A stretch of DNA of 28,001 nucleotides, taken from an uncultured Pseudomonadota bacterium (GTDB taxonomy: Bacteria; Pseudomonadota; Gammaproteobacteria; Methylococcales; Methylomonadaceae). Below, piece by piece: positions 7,346 to 16,415 of the stretch; position 1 is the first letter of the stretch; each line of letters begins with the position of its first letter. The stretch covers positions 1 through 28,001 of the forward strand of contig CAIVBX010000207.1 in assembly GCA_903904275.1 (NCBI GenBank). Direction: 5' to 3'. The notes beneath the pieces are model-generated. The model saw nothing but the letters and a program-made list of their open reading frames with translations. It ran no database searches and was not told where the DNA came from. The position numbers and the translations under genes are program-made.

Positions 7346-7549
7346 ATGAAAACGGAACCAGAAAAAGCCAATGATTCAATTTGGTGGAATTTTATTGAAG
7401 CCTTGAGTGACGAATTTATTAACCAAACGGGATTTGGGATTTACGCTCACATTACGCCGTTAGACGTACATCATGTGTACCAAGAGTTTCAGCAACATCA
7501 AGCACCCATTCGTAATTTTGCGCGGGATTATGTTCGCGCTCATGTTTGA
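7346..7549 (+). CDS. Hypothetical protein, 67 residues
   Basis: I do not recognise this small protein. It starts MKTEPEKANDSIWWNFIEAL and ends NFARDYVRAHV. It is soluble-looking, rich in aromatic residues and histidine (DVHHVYQEFQQHQ), with no signal peptide, membrane segment or cysteine. An AGGTGA ribosome binding site lies 6 nt before the ATG, which supports real translation. It is divergent from nadE (133-nt gap) and 14 nt or 77 nt upstream of the NlpC/P60 lipoprotein gene, depending on that gene's start, so the two are probably cotranscribed. The function is unknown. Confidence 0.65.
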   Translation: MKTEPEKANDSIWWNFIEALSDEFINQTGFGIYAHITPLDVHHVYQEFQQHQAPIRNFARDYVRAHV

Positions 7550-7563
7550 TGCGATTTTAAAGT

Positions 7564-8166
7564 ATGACGCTGTTGTTTTTAATACCGCAGCGTCAATTTT
7601 TCAACTTAACTGGTTTTGATTGTGTCGTGAAAAAATTACCTAATTTCTTATCAGAAAATACCCTAACGTGGTTTAAATTAACGATTATTTCTGCCGCTTT
7701 TGCCATTTTGTCGGGCTGTGCGGGAGATATGGATATTAAGCCTGAACCCATCGCACCACATCCTGTTATAAAACACAGTCAAAATGCGCCTGTTGTCGAT
7801 TATGCGTTGCAATTTCAAGGTGCGCCTTACAGTTACGGCAATGAGTCACCTGAAAAAGGTTTCGATTGCAGTGGTTTTGTAAAATATGTTTATAAACATG
7901 ATGGTGTAGAATTACCGCGTACTGTCAAAGAAATGGCCGCCGTTTTAACGCCCGTTCCAGCTGACAAAATTCATTCTGGTGATTTGGTATTTTTTAACAC
8001 TTCAGGAGATTCAGTATCACATGTTGGTATTTATACAAACGGTAGCAATTTTATTCACGCCCCCAGTTCTCGCGCTGGAAAAGTGATGGTGTCTAGTTTA
8101 AAAAATAATTATTGGCGCGACCGATTTGTTGATGCGCGTCGTCCTCAAAAAAATTCCCGATTCTAA
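7564..8166 (+). CDS. NlpC/P60 family lipoprotein (cell-wall endopeptidase)
   Basis: NlpC/P60 cysteine peptidases cleave peptidoglycan stem peptides. The 200-residue frame has a lipobox LSGC at residues 49-52, so the mature protein starts at that Cys and is likely anchored in the outer membrane. The catalytic domain follows: YALQFQGAPYSYGNESPEKG, the nucleophile motif FDCSGFVKYVY, the histidine motif VSHVGIYTNG, and the third polar residue in FIHAPSS. Leader length is odd: from the ATG at 7564 the leader is 51 residues, whereas an in-frame GTG at 7627 (MKKLPNF) would give a more usual 30. Neither has a clear Shine-Dalgarno, so the start is open. It resembles E. coli NlpC, Spr (MepS) and YafL; which one cannot be decided. 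Confidence 0.88.
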   Translation: MTLLFLIPQRQFFNLTGFDCVVKKLPNFLSENTLTWFKLTIISAAFAILSGCAGDMDIKPEPIAPHPVIKHSQNAPVVDYALQFQGAPYSYGNESPEKGFDCSGFVKYVYKHDGVELPRTVKEMAAVLTPVPADKIHSGDLVFFNTSGDSVSHVGIYTNGSNFIHAPSSRAGKVMVSSLKNNYWRDRFVDARRPQKNSRF

Positions 8167-8262
8167 AAATCCCCGCCTAAAAATCTTCAAATTTTTCTTT
8201 CTGTTATTCAATTTTCTCGCATTAAAAATTCAAGTTAGTTATTGGCTTGTGTTTGAATTTAA

Positions 8263-8291
8263 TGTAAAAACTACGGTTAGTATTCTATAAT
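8263..8291 (+). promoter_or_regulatory. Possible sigma-70 promoter of ftsK
   Basis: A perfect -10 hexamer TATAAT occurs at 8286-8291, 41 nt before the ftsK ATG. With 17-nt spacing the -35 would be TGTAAA (8263-8268), only 3 of 6 consensus bases. It lies in an AT-rich 166-nt gap where TATAAT can occur by chance. Confidence 0.35.
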
Positions 8292-8332
8292 CATGTTTTA
8301 TTTACTAAATTTAAACGACGAGTATTTTAATT

Positions 8333-10846
8333 ATGTCAGCCGTAATGGAAGAAAAAACGTTTCGAGGTCTGCGTGAAGTCGCGTTATTAAGTGTCATTGC
8401 AGGTGCATTATTTTTTCTAATTTCACTGATTACATTCCACAGTGATGATGCAGGTTGGACACACAGCGGTTCAATTCAAGAAATTTCAAATGCGTGTGGT
8501 TTATTTGGTGCTTGGTTATCGGATTTTATGCTTAGTTTTTTTGGGCTTTGTGCCTATTCATTCCCTTTCATTATTGTTTGGCAAGGTTATTTAACCTACA
8601 GCAATCGTCGCCCTGAACAATCACGTTCTATGTTGACATTGTATTGGCTGGGTGCGATGACAACCATCATTTCTGCTGACGCATTATTTAATTTTTATTT
8701 GTTACATCTTGGAATGGAATTGCCACGACATGCTGGAGGAATTTTAGGGGAAGAAGTTGGACATTTTTTAGCGATTGCATTTGGTAGTTCAGGTGCAACA
8801 TTATTTTTATTAGTTATTTTATTTGCTGGTTTGCGTTTGGTGACTGAAATTTCGTTGCTTTTAACACTTGATTTTATTGGAAAATACAGCTTTTTAATCG
8901 GTAATATGCTTGTAGAGATATTGCACAAAAACGTACCCAAATCCACCGTTATGCCATTCATAGATGTAATAATTGAGCCTGTTATAGACAAAGAAAATTT
9001 ATCTCAAACAAAAAAATTAGAAAAATTAGAAGAAGCTCTAACAGAATATGATTTTGAAAAAGAATTTGATGAAATCAAATTAGAAGAACCTGTCACTGAA
9101 AAAAAAACTTCAAAGAAATCCAAACTAAAATCTGCACCCGAGCAATTAGATTTAGCCGAAAAAAACGATAAGACAACCAAAACACCGCTAAGTAAAAAAT
9201 TCGATAAATTGGTTGAAACTGTTAAACATGTTAAAGCCGAAGTAATTGAACAAGCTGAAAAAGCAGTTGAAAAAGTTACAACGCCAGAAGCTAAACCCAT
9301 TAAAAAAGTCGCTGAAAAAAAACCAAAAGCGATTGTTTATCCAAAGAAAAATAAATTACCAACGTTAGATTTACTCGATGACCGTGATACGAAAGTTGTC
9401 GGATATTCAGAAACCGATTTAGAAGAAATGTCGCGTCTTGTGGAAGAGATTTTGGCGGATTTCAATGTTGCCGTGACGGTTGTTGGTTTTCATCCAGGTC
9501 CTGTGATTACCCGTTTTGAATTACAACTTGCAGCGGGTGTAAAAGTTAGCCGAATTAGTAGTTTATCCAAAGATTTAGCGCGTTCGTTGTCAGTGACTAG
9601 CGTGCGAATTGTCGAAATTATTCCTGGCAAACCTGTTGTAGGTTTAGAAATTCCCAACCGTGAACGCGAAATGGTCACGTTACGCGAATTATTAAAATCC
9701 GCCGCGTTTGAAAAATCAAAATCCATGCTCACGCTTGCAATGGGAAAAGATATTGCTGGCGTGCCGATTTGCGCCGATTTAGGAAAAATGCCACACGCGC
9801 TCGTTGCAGGGACAACAGGTTCAGGTAAATCGGTTGCCATTAACACGATGATTTTGAGTTTGCTTTACAAAGCAAATCCTGACCAAGTTCGTTTAATTAT
9901 GATTGACCCGAAAATGTTGGAATTATCCGTTTATGAAGATATTCCACATTTGCTCACGCCTGTTGTGACAGACATGAAAGAAGCCAGTAACGCGCTACGT
10001 TGGGCAGTAGGTGAAATGGAACGCCGTTATAAATTGATGTCAAAAATGGGCGTGCGAAATTTAGCAGGGTTTAATCAGGTAATCGAAGATGCAGCAGAAC
10101 GTGGTGAAACGATTCGTGACCCGATGTTTCAAATGATAAATCCGCTTGAAGATGATGAAGATTTTCCGACGCTTTCGACATTGCCTAGCATCGTAATCGT
10201 TATCGACGAACTCGCGGACATGATGATGATTGTCGGCAAAAAAGTGGAAGAATTGATTGCCCGTTTAGCGCAAAAAGCCCGAGCTGCGGGGATTCATTTA
10301 ATTTTGGCAACACAACGCCCATCGGTTGATGTTTTAACGGGGTTGATTAAAGCGAATGTACCGACACGCATTTCGTTTCAAGTTTCATCACGCATTGATT
10401 CCCGCACAATTTTAGACCAAGGTGGTGCAGAAACACTTTTGGGAAATGGTGATATGTTGTTTTTGCCTTCGGGAACAAGTATTCCAATTCGCGCACACGG
10501 GGCGTTTGTGGATGACCACGAAGTGCATCGCGTGGTGGAATTTTTAAAACAAACTGCGCCAACCAATTATTTAAAAGAAATTTTGCAAGAAAGCTCCGAT
10601 TCAAGCGACAGTTTTGGTGGCGGAAACAGTTACGGTGGCGGTTCAGAATCTGACCCACTTTATGATGAAGCGGTGCGTTTTGTGACTGAATCGCGTAAAG
10701 CCTCAATTTCTAGTGTGCAACGTCGTTTTAAAGTTGGTTATAACCGCGCCGCGTCAATGATTGAAGACATGGAAAACGCGGGTGTTGTGAGTTCACCTGA
10801 ATCAAACGGCACGCGAACAGTTTTAGCACCACCTGTCGCAGGTTAA
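8333..10846 (+). CDS. ftsK: DNA translocase FtsK
   Basis: FtsK sits at the division septum and pumps DNA to resolve chromosome dimers with XerCD. The 837-residue protein has four or so membrane segments in the first 190 residues (for example VALLSVIAGALFFLISLITF), then a short low-complexity linker rich in Lys, Glu and Ala (about 215-345). The motor follows, with Walker A GTTGSGKS at 493-500 and Walker B VIVIDELADMMM with the Asp-Glu pair at 625-626. The winged-helix gamma domain, which reads polarity sequences, is at about 770-825 (DPLYDEAVRFVTESRKASIS, YNRAASMIEDME). A Gly/Ser-rich spacer (SFGGGNSYGGGSES) joins motor and gamma domain. The linker is much shorter than in E. coli FtsK (1329 residues), a common variation. 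The gene is monocistronic or paired with nadK, 27 nt downstream. Confidence 0.97.
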   Translation: MSAVMEEKTFRGLREVALLSVIAGALFFLISLITFHSDDAGWTHSGSIQEISNACGLFGAWLSDFMLSFFGLCAYSFPFIIVWQGYLTYSNRRPEQSRSMLTLYWLGAMTTIISADALFNFYLLHLGMELPRHAGGILGEEVGHFLAIAFGSSGATLFLLVILFAGLRLVTEISLLLTLDFIGKYSFLIGNMLVEILHKNVPKSTVMPFIDVIIEPVIDKENLSQTKKLEKLEEALTEYDFEKEFDEIKLEEPVTEKKTSKKSKLKSAPEQLDLAEKNDKTTKTPLSKKFDKLVETVKHVKAEVIEQAEKAVEKVTTPEAKPIKKVAEKKPKAIVYPKKNKLPTLDLLDDRDTKVVGYSETDLEEMSRLVEEILADFNVAVTVVGFHPGPVITRFELQLAAGVKVSRISSLSKDLARSLSVTSVRIVEIIPGKPVVGLEIPNREREMVTLRELLKSAAFEKSKSMLTLAMGKDIAGVPICADLGKMPHALVAGTTGSGKSVAINTMILSLLYKANPDQVRLIMIDPKMLELSVYEDIPHLLTPVVTDMKEASNALRWAVGEMERRYKLMSKMGVRNLAGFNQVIEDAAERGETIRDPMFQMINPLEDDEDFPTLSTLPSIVIVIDELADMMMIVGKKVEELIARLAQKARAAGIHLILATQRPSVDVLTGLIKANVPTRISFQVSSRIDSRTILDQGGAETLLGNGDMLFLPSGTSIPIRAHGAFVDDHEVHRVVEFLKQTAPTNYLKEILQESSDSSDSFGGGNSYGGGSESDPLYDEAVRFVTESRKASISSVQRRFKVGYNRAASMIEDMENAGVVSSPESNGTRTVLAPPVAG

Positions 10847-10873
10847 TTTTTACTTTTGACAAAGAGATTTTGA

Positions 10874-11746
10874 ATGAAGCGAATTTTTCAAACAATTGGT
10901 ATTATCGGCAAACCTAGTGATTCTGGCATTATTGAAACGATAACACGGCTTTGTGCGTATTTAATTACACAAAATTATCAGGTTTTTGTTGCTGAAAATA
11001 GCGCGAAATTTGTTCAAAATATCCCTGTTCAAGTGTGTCAGATTTCAGAATTAGGCGCACATTGCGATGTCGTAATTGCTTTAGGTGGTGATGGCACATT
11101 TCTAGCCGCCGCCCGTGCCATTGTTGCCAATGATATTCCGTTAATTGGTGTGAATTTAGGGCGTTTAGGATTTTTAGTCGATATATCCTCCGATATTTTG
11201 GTGGAAACCTTAACGCAAATGTTATCGGGGAATTTTAGCGAAGAAAAACGGTATTTATTACGCGCCAAAATTGTCCGAAATAAGCAAATTATTCATGAAG
11301 AAACGGCGGTCAATGAAGTGGCAATTCATCGTTGGATTACACCAAGTATGATTGAAATTATGACCAAAATTGACGGTGTGTTTTTAAATTCACAACGTTC
11401 AGATGGTTTGATTATCGCCACGCCAACAGGTTCAACGGCTTATTCTTTATCGGCAGGCGGTCCTATTTTGTACCCATCATTGAATGCGCTGGTTTTAGTG
11501 CCGCTTAATCCTCATACGTTATCGAATCGCCCGATTGTGATTCATGATGATGCCGAGATTGAAATCAGTTTTTGTCAAAATAAACAAATTAACGCGCTTG
11601 TAACTTGTGACCACATTGAAATTCCAGATGTGTTAATTAGTGACAAAATTTTGATTAAAAAAGAACCTTTGCCAATTCGGATTTTGCATCCAGAAGGACA
11701 TGATTTTTTTGAAATTTTGCGAAATAAATTAAATTGGAGTCATTGA
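10874..11746 (+). CDS. nadK: NAD kinase
   Basis: NAD kinase makes NADP+ from NAD+ and ATP (or polyphosphate). The 290-residue product has the signature ALGGDGTFLAAA with Asp73, the NLGRLGFLVDIS motif, the NE pair in AVNEVAIHR, and the glycine-rich NAD-binding segment TPTGSTAYSLSAGGPI. The length fits the proteobacterial PpnK form. AAAGAGA precedes the ATG. It follows ftsK by 27 nt on the same strand and could be read from the ftsK promoter. Together with nadE at 5602-7212 it covers the last two steps to NADP, although the two genes are on opposite strands and not in one operon. Confidence 0.96.
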   Translation: MKRIFQTIGIIGKPSDSGIIETITRLCAYLITQNYQVFVAENSAKFVQNIPVQVCQISELGAHCDVVIALGGDGTFLAAARAIVANDIPLIGVNLGRLGFLVDISSDILVETLTQMLSGNFSEEKRYLLRAKIVRNKQIIHEETAVNEVAIHRWITPSMIEIMTKIDGVFLNSQRSDGLIIATPTGSTAYSLSAGGPILYPSLNALVLVPLNPHTLSNRPIVIHDDAEIEISFCQNKQINALVTCDHIEIPDVLISDKILIKKEPLPIRILHPEGHDFFEILRNKLNWSH

Positions 11747-11843
11747 TTGGCTTATTTATTGCTCAAATTCTAAAAAACGTAAATTTAATTTTGCGCTTGT
11801 TTTTTTCTCAATACACACCATCTTGAGTAATAACACAACGTTG

Positions 11844-11880
11844 TTTTATAAGCGGTCGCTTAATGAAAGTGCTTATAAAA
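11844..11880. promoter_or_regulatory. 10-bp inverted repeat upstream of the type I secretion operon
   Basis: TTTTATAAGC (11844-11853) and GCTTATAAAA (11871-11880) are perfect reverse complements, separated by 17 nt. The element ends 46 nt before the ATG of the ABC exporter gene, inside the 180-nt gap after nadK. It could be an operator for the secretion operon or part of an RNA hairpin; the spacer is long and there is no T-tract, so it does not look like a terminator. Confidence 0.5.
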
Positions 11881-11926
11881 TATGCAATAATGCCAACAAT
11901 TATAAGTAAATTCTCACTTCTTACAC

Positions 11927-13648
11927 ATGAAAACACTCCAAAAATCTGATTTAGAAGAAGCTCTCAAATTATGCAAAGGTGCATTTATTTCAGCGGCGGG
12001 CTTTAGTTTGGTAATTAACATTTTGCAACTTGTTCCAACAATTTATATGTTGCAACTTTATGATCGCGTTGTGCCAACGGGAAATCATTCAACGCTGATT
12101 ATGCTGACGCTTATCATGATGGTGTTATTTATCACGATGGGAACGTTAGAATGGGTTCGTTCACAAATTTTGGTTCGGGTCAGTACCCGTTTAGAAACTT
12201 TATTGAACGAACGTTTATTCAAAGTTGCTTATAAACAAGCTCTTTATACAGGAGGTCAACGTGCTTCATCTCAGCCACTTGATGATTTAACAGCGTTACG
12301 TCAATTCATGACAGGCAACGGCTTATTTGCGTTTTTCGACGCACCTTGGTTGCCAATTTATATCGCGTTGATGTTTGTATTCCATTCAATGTACGGCTGG
12401 ATGGCAGTTGGTACGGCAATTTTGTTAATTATCGTCGCTATTGTTCAAGAAAAAGCGACCAGCAAAATGCTTGGTGAAGCGAATAATTTGGCGATGGCGG
12501 GACGTGGTTTGGTCAATAAAAATCTTCGCAATGCTGAAGTTATCGAATCAATGGGAATGTTGAGCAGCATTCAAAAGCGCTGGTTAAAAGGTACAAATCA
12601 AGTTTTAATTTTACAAGCGACAGCAAGTTCACGCGCAGGTTTAATTAGTGCAATATCAAAGTTAATTCGTCTTTCATCACAATCGTTAATTCTTGCAGTT
12701 GGTGCGTATTTGGTTATTGAAAACGAAATCACATCAGGTTTAATGATTGGTGGTTCGGTACTTTTAGGTCGTGCTTTAGCGCCAATTGATATTGTAATCG
12801 GTTCATGGAAAGGATTTATTGCTGCTCGTGGGCAATATGCACGTTTAAATGACATGTTGCGCCAAATTCCTGCTGATGCAGAAAGAATGAGTTTGCCAGC
12901 ACCAGAAGGGAGTTTTCAATTTGAAGCCGCTGTTGTTGCACCACCTGGTGCAAAACAAGCTGTTTTGAAAGGCATTTCATTAAACATTGAAAAAGGCGAT
13001 GTTGTTGGTGTTATTGGTCCAAGTGGGGCAGGAAAATCGACTTTTGCCCGTGCATTACTAGGCATCTGGCCTTGTAATCAAGGGAAAATTCGTTTGGATG
13101 GTGCGGACGTTTTCACTTGGAATCGTGACGAATTAGGTCCTCATATTGGATATTTACCGCAAGATATTGAATTATTTGAAGGCACAATTAGCGAAAATAT
13201 CGCGCGTTTTGGTGAAGTTGACCCTGAAAAAGTGGTTAATGCCGCGAAAATGGCAGATGTTCATGATTTGATTTTGCATTTGCCCGAAGGTTACGACACG
13301 ATGATTGGCGCAACAGGCGGGAATTTATCAGGTGGGCAACGTCAACGGGTTGGTTTAGCACGAGCATTGTACGATGAACCACAAATCGTGGTTTTAGACG
13401 AACCAAACTCAAATTTAGATGAAGTTGGAGAGGCTGCATTAGGTAACGCGATTCAACGATTAAAACAAAAAAAAGCGACTGTTATTGTTATTACACACCG
13501 AAATAACGTGTTAGCAAATGTAGATAAATTGTTGATTTTGAATGATGGTCTAGTGTCTGTTTATGGACCAAAAGAACAAGTCATTGCACATTTGCAACAA
13601 CAGCAAGCTCAAGCACAAGCCGCTCAATCGGCTGCAATTGCTAACTAA
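11927..13648 (+). CDS. Type I secretion system permease/ATPase (PrtD-like ABC exporter)
   Basis: This inner-membrane ABC exporter half-transporter powers one-step secretion of proteins carrying a C-terminal signal. The 573-residue protein has an N-terminal membrane domain (about 20-320: LQLVPTIYMLQLYDRVVPTGNHSTL is a family hallmark) and a C-terminal ATPase with Walker A GPSGAGKST at 364-372, the Q-loop in GYLPQDIELF, signature LSGGQRQ at 467-473 and Walker B VVLDEPNSNLD with D491 and E492. There is no N-terminal C39 peptidase-like domain, so it belongs with PrtD, AprD and LipB and not with HlyB. It is followed 10 nt later by the adaptor gene and then by a TolC-type gene, forming the complete exporter. 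No clear Shine-Dalgarno precedes the ATG. The C-terminus is rich in Gln and Ala. Confidence 0.95.
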   Translation: MKTLQKSDLEEALKLCKGAFISAAGFSLVINILQLVPTIYMLQLYDRVVPTGNHSTLIMLTLIMMVLFITMGTLEWVRSQILVRVSTRLETLLNERLFKVAYKQALYTGGQRASSQPLDDLTALRQFMTGNGLFAFFDAPWLPIYIALMFVFHSMYGWMAVGTAILLIIVAIVQEKATSKMLGEANNLAMAGRGLVNKNLRNAEVIESMGMLSSIQKRWLKGTNQVLILQATASSRAGLISAISKLIRLSSQSLILAVGAYLVIENEITSGLMIGGSVLLGRALAPIDIVIGSWKGFIAARGQYARLNDMLRQIPADAERMSLPAPEGSFQFEAAVVAPPGAKQAVLKGISLNIEKGDVVGVIGPSGAGKSTFARALLGIWPCNQGKIRLDGADVFTWNRDELGPHIGYLPQDIELFEGTISENIARFGEVDPEKVVNAAKMADVHDLILHLPEGYDTMIGATGGNLSGGQRQRVGLARALYDEPQIVVLDEPNSNLDEVGEAALGNAIQRLKQKKATVIVITHRNNVLANVDKLLILNDGLVSVYGPKEQVIAHLQQQQAQAQAAQSAAIAN

Positions 13649-13658
13649 GGCGGCAGAC

Positions 13659-15017
13659 ATGAAAGTAGAAACAGCAAAAATTTCCCCTAATGATTTAAAA
13701 AAAGAAACGGCGAAAAAAGAAGTTGATGTATCGCTAGTTACAAATGATATGCCTATTCGTGCAATTGGCATGGCGGTTTTACTCAGCACTGTTGGTGTTT
13801 TAGGTGTTTGGAGTTATTTAGCACCTATTGATAGTGCTGCCAGCGCACCAGGTTTTGTGACAGTTAAATCACATAGTAAAACGGTTCAACATTTAGATGG
13901 TGGCATTGTAAAAGAACTCATTGTTAAAGATGGCGACATAGTTAAAGAAGGTGATGTGTTATTGATTTTGGACGGAACTGACATTAAAGCCCAAGCTGAA
14001 ATTTTACGAGGTCAACAAATTACATTGTCAGCACAAGTAGCACGTTTAAGTGGAGAGCGTGACCGTTTAGGTTCGGTTATTTATCCGAAAGATTTACAAA
14101 ATCTAAGTGATTCGCGGATTGTTGAAGCACGACAAGGTGAAAATCAAATTTTCAACGCGCGTAAAAACGCGCATGATGGCGAAGTGTCTGTTTTAAACCA
14201 ACGTATTAGTCAATTAAGTTCACGAATTCAAGGTTTACAAGGTCAAAAAACAAGTAAGCAACATTTGAATACGTCTTACACAGAAGAAGCAAAAGATTTA
14301 AAAGAATTGTTAGCGGAAGGGTTTGCGGATAAACAGCGTTTGCGTGATATGGAACGTAGTATAACGTCTACAACGGGCGAAATTTCGTCATTGAGTTCTG
14401 AAATTGCGAGTAGCGAAATGCAAATCGGTGAAACCCGTTTGCAAATTTTACAAATTCAAAAGCAATTTCAAGAAGAAGTTGCAGATAAATTTGGTGAAGT
14501 GCAAGCGCAACTTTATGACGTGAATCAACGTCTTGCTGCAACGCTTGATAAAGTAAGTCGAATTGAAATTAAATCGCCTGCTGCGGGTCGTGTAATGGGC
14601 GTTTCAATTTATACAGTTGGTGGTGTGATTACACCAGGTAGACCCATTTTAGACATTGTGCCACAGGGTGAAGAATTAGTCATTGAAGCGCGTGTTTCAC
14701 CAATGGATATTGACCGTGTTCATATTGGATTGATGGCTGAAGTTCGTTTTAGTGCTTTTAAACAAGCTCTCGTCCCGAAAACGGTTGGTAAGTTGATTGG
14801 TTTGTCTGCGGATAAAATCACCGATGAACGTACAGGGCAATCTTATTACAATGCAAAAATTGAACTTACACCAGACAGTTACGTCAAATTAGGTAATATG
14901 GAATTATTGCCTGGTATGCCTGCGGAAGTATTGATTAACACAGGCGAACGTACTGTGTTTGAATACTTGATGCAACCTATCACGAATGCTTTTGCTCGTG
15001 CTTTTATTGAAGACTAA
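13659..15017 (+). CDS. Type I secretion membrane fusion protein (HlyD/PrtE family)
   Basis: The periplasmic adaptor links the ABC exporter to the outer membrane channel. The 452-residue protein has one N-terminal membrane helix (about 33-53, AIGMAVLLSTVGVLGVWSYL), a biotinyl-lipoyl-like strand pair (VQHLDGGIVKELIVKDGD, then EGDVLLILDGTD), a long coiled-coil hairpin (about 110-320) and the C-terminal beta domain (IKSPAAGRVMGVSIYTVGGVI, LIGLSADKITDERTG). The terminal LLPGMPAEVLINTGERT is a family hallmark. ATG 13659 lies 10 nt after the exporter stop with AAGG nearby; a longer in-frame start inside the exporter gene lacks support. It is the middle gene of the operon. Confidence 0.94.
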   Translation: MKVETAKISPNDLKKETAKKEVDVSLVTNDMPIRAIGMAVLLSTVGVLGVWSYLAPIDSAASAPGFVTVKSHSKTVQHLDGGIVKELIVKDGDIVKEGDVLLILDGTDIKAQAEILRGQQITLSAQVARLSGERDRLGSVIYPKDLQNLSDSRIVEARQGENQIFNARKNAHDGEVSVLNQRISQLSSRIQGLQGQKTSKQHLNTSYTEEAKDLKELLAEGFADKQRLRDMERSITSTTGEISSLSSEIASSEMQIGETRLQILQIQKQFQEEVADKFGEVQAQLYDVNQRLAATLDKVSRIEIKSPAAGRVMGVSIYTVGGVITPGRPILDIVPQGEELVIEARVSPMDIDRVHIGLMAEVRFSAFKQALVPKTVGKLIGLSADKITDERTGQSYYNAKIELTPDSYVKLGNMELLPGMPAEVLINTGERTVFEYLMQPITNAFARAFIED

Positions 15018-15020
15018 TTT

Positions 15021-16415
15021 ATGAATAAATTTAAATTAAAACAGTTAGTTGTCTGCCTTATTTTGACACAAGCCTCGAATGCGTATTCGGAAGATTTGAT
15101 GACAATTTATCATCAAGCTGTCGAAGCTGATCCTGAAGCAAAAGCAGCGGCGATAAATGTCGAAATCACGAAAGAACAAACACAAGAAGCATTAGGTCAA
15201 ATGTTACCCCAAATCAGTGGTAGTGCAAATTGGTCAAAAAATAGTCAAGATAACGGACGACCTTCGACAAAAAATTATCCGAATCCAAGTAATTATACAG
15301 GGACTCGCTACTATGTTTCATTGAATCAAACGATTTTTGATTTTGGCAAGTTTTGGAATTGGCGGCGTGCAAATACCGTTGAAGAACAATATAGTGCAGA
15401 AAATATGGCAGCTCAGCATACATTGATGAACAAAGTGGTTGAAAAATACTTCGGTGTATTAGAAGCGGAAGATCAATTGTATTTTTATCAAACAGAAAAA
15501 AATGCGATGGCAAAACGCTTAGAACAAATGCAAAAACAATTTGAAAAACAATTGGTAAAAGTGACCGATGTTTATGAGGTTGAAGCGCGTTTAGATCAAT
15601 TAAAAGCCTCCGAAATTGAAGCTGAAACGATAGTAGTAACTGCAAAAGAATCGTTAAAAGAACTAACAAATACCCCTTTTTCAGATTTGTATAAATTGAA
15701 AGAAAATGTCGATTACAAGCCACTTGATGGACATTTAGAACAATGGATTGAGGTTGCTAAAAGTGAAAATCCTAGTTTAGCCGCGCAGTTAAAAGCGATT
15801 GAAGCAGCGCATGATAATGTCACGGTTCAGAAGTCAAAATTTTTGCCTGAAGTGGATTTGCAGTTGAATTATTATGATACGAACACGGGTTATCAAAGTT
15901 CAAATTTGGGAACGCAATATGCCACACAAGTTGGTGCGATTAACTTAACAGTGCCAATTTTTGACGGTGGTGTAAGTATTCATCAACTATTTGAATCGGA
16001 ACATAAATTAGCCTTAGCTAAAAATGAAAATGAATCAAAAGTTCGTGCTTTAATTAAAGAAACGAGTGATTCATTTTTAAGTTCAAATGCGAGTGTGCGT
16101 CGAATTGCTGCATCGGAAAAAGCGTTAGCATCGGCGGCAAAATCGCGCGAAGCGAATGAACACGGTTTCAAATTGGGTGTGAAAACAGTTACTGATATTC
16201 TCAATGCACAACAAGAAGAATTTAAAGCGAAACGCGAACTATCACAGGCAAAATATGCTTACATTAAAAATAGGGCGCGGTTTATGCGTTCGGTAGGAAT
16301 GATTACAGAGCAAAACCTTGTGGAAGTGAATAATTGGTTACAACCGAAATCATTGATTCCTATAATGCCGATTGAATATAAAGAGGATAAGCCAGAAATT
16401 AAACCGTCAGTCTAA
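15021..16415 (+). CDS. TolC-family outer membrane channel of the type I secretion system
   Basis: TolC-type trimers form the outer membrane and periplasmic tunnel used by type I exporters. The 464-residue protein has a signal peptide (MNKFKLKQLVVCLILTQASN, cleavage near AYS-ED at residue 24) and two outer membrane efflux repeats. The first begins DLMTIYHQAVEADPEAKAA and includes LNQTIFDFGKFWNWRRAN; the second begins SENPSLAAQLKAIEAAHDNV and includes LTVPIFDGG. Long alpha-helical regions match the periplasmic barrel. It starts 3 nt after the adaptor gene stop, so translation is coupled. The C-terminal tail is charged (EYKEDKPEIKPSV). Its last 4 nt overlap the convergent FliT-like gene. Because it sits in the operon it is probably dedicated to this exporter (PrtF-like). 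Confidence 0.92.
   Translation: MNKFKLKQLVVCLILTQASNAYSEDLMTIYHQAVEADPEAKAAAINVEITKEQTQEALGQMLPQISGSANWSKNSQDNGRPSTKNYPNPSNYTGTRYYVSLNQTIFDFGKFWNWRRANTVEEQYSAENMAAQHTLMNKVVEKYFGVLEAEDQLYFYQTEKNAMAKRLEQMQKQFEKQLVKVTDVYEVEARLDQLKASEIEAETIVVTAKESLKELTNTPFSDLYKLKENVDYKPLDGHLEQWIEVAKSENPSLAAQLKAIEAAHDNVTVQKSKFLPEVDLQLNYYDTNTGYQSSNLGTQYATQVGAINLTVPIFDGGVSIHQLFESEHKLALAKNENESKVRALIKETSDSFLSSNASVRRIAASEKALASAAKSREANEHGFKLGVKTVTDILNAQQEEFKAKRELSQAKYAYIKNRARFMRSVGMITEQNLVEVNNWLQPKSLIPIMPIEYKEDKPEIKPSV

Noticed and set aside
11747..11843. Terminator after nadK
   Set aside because: T-runs are present but I found no stable stem preceding them.
15214..15723. A 169-residue open frame antisense to the TolC-type gene
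   Set aside because: It lies wholly inside a well-supported gene, its protein is low-complexity (Leu, Ser, His) and no start signal is visible.
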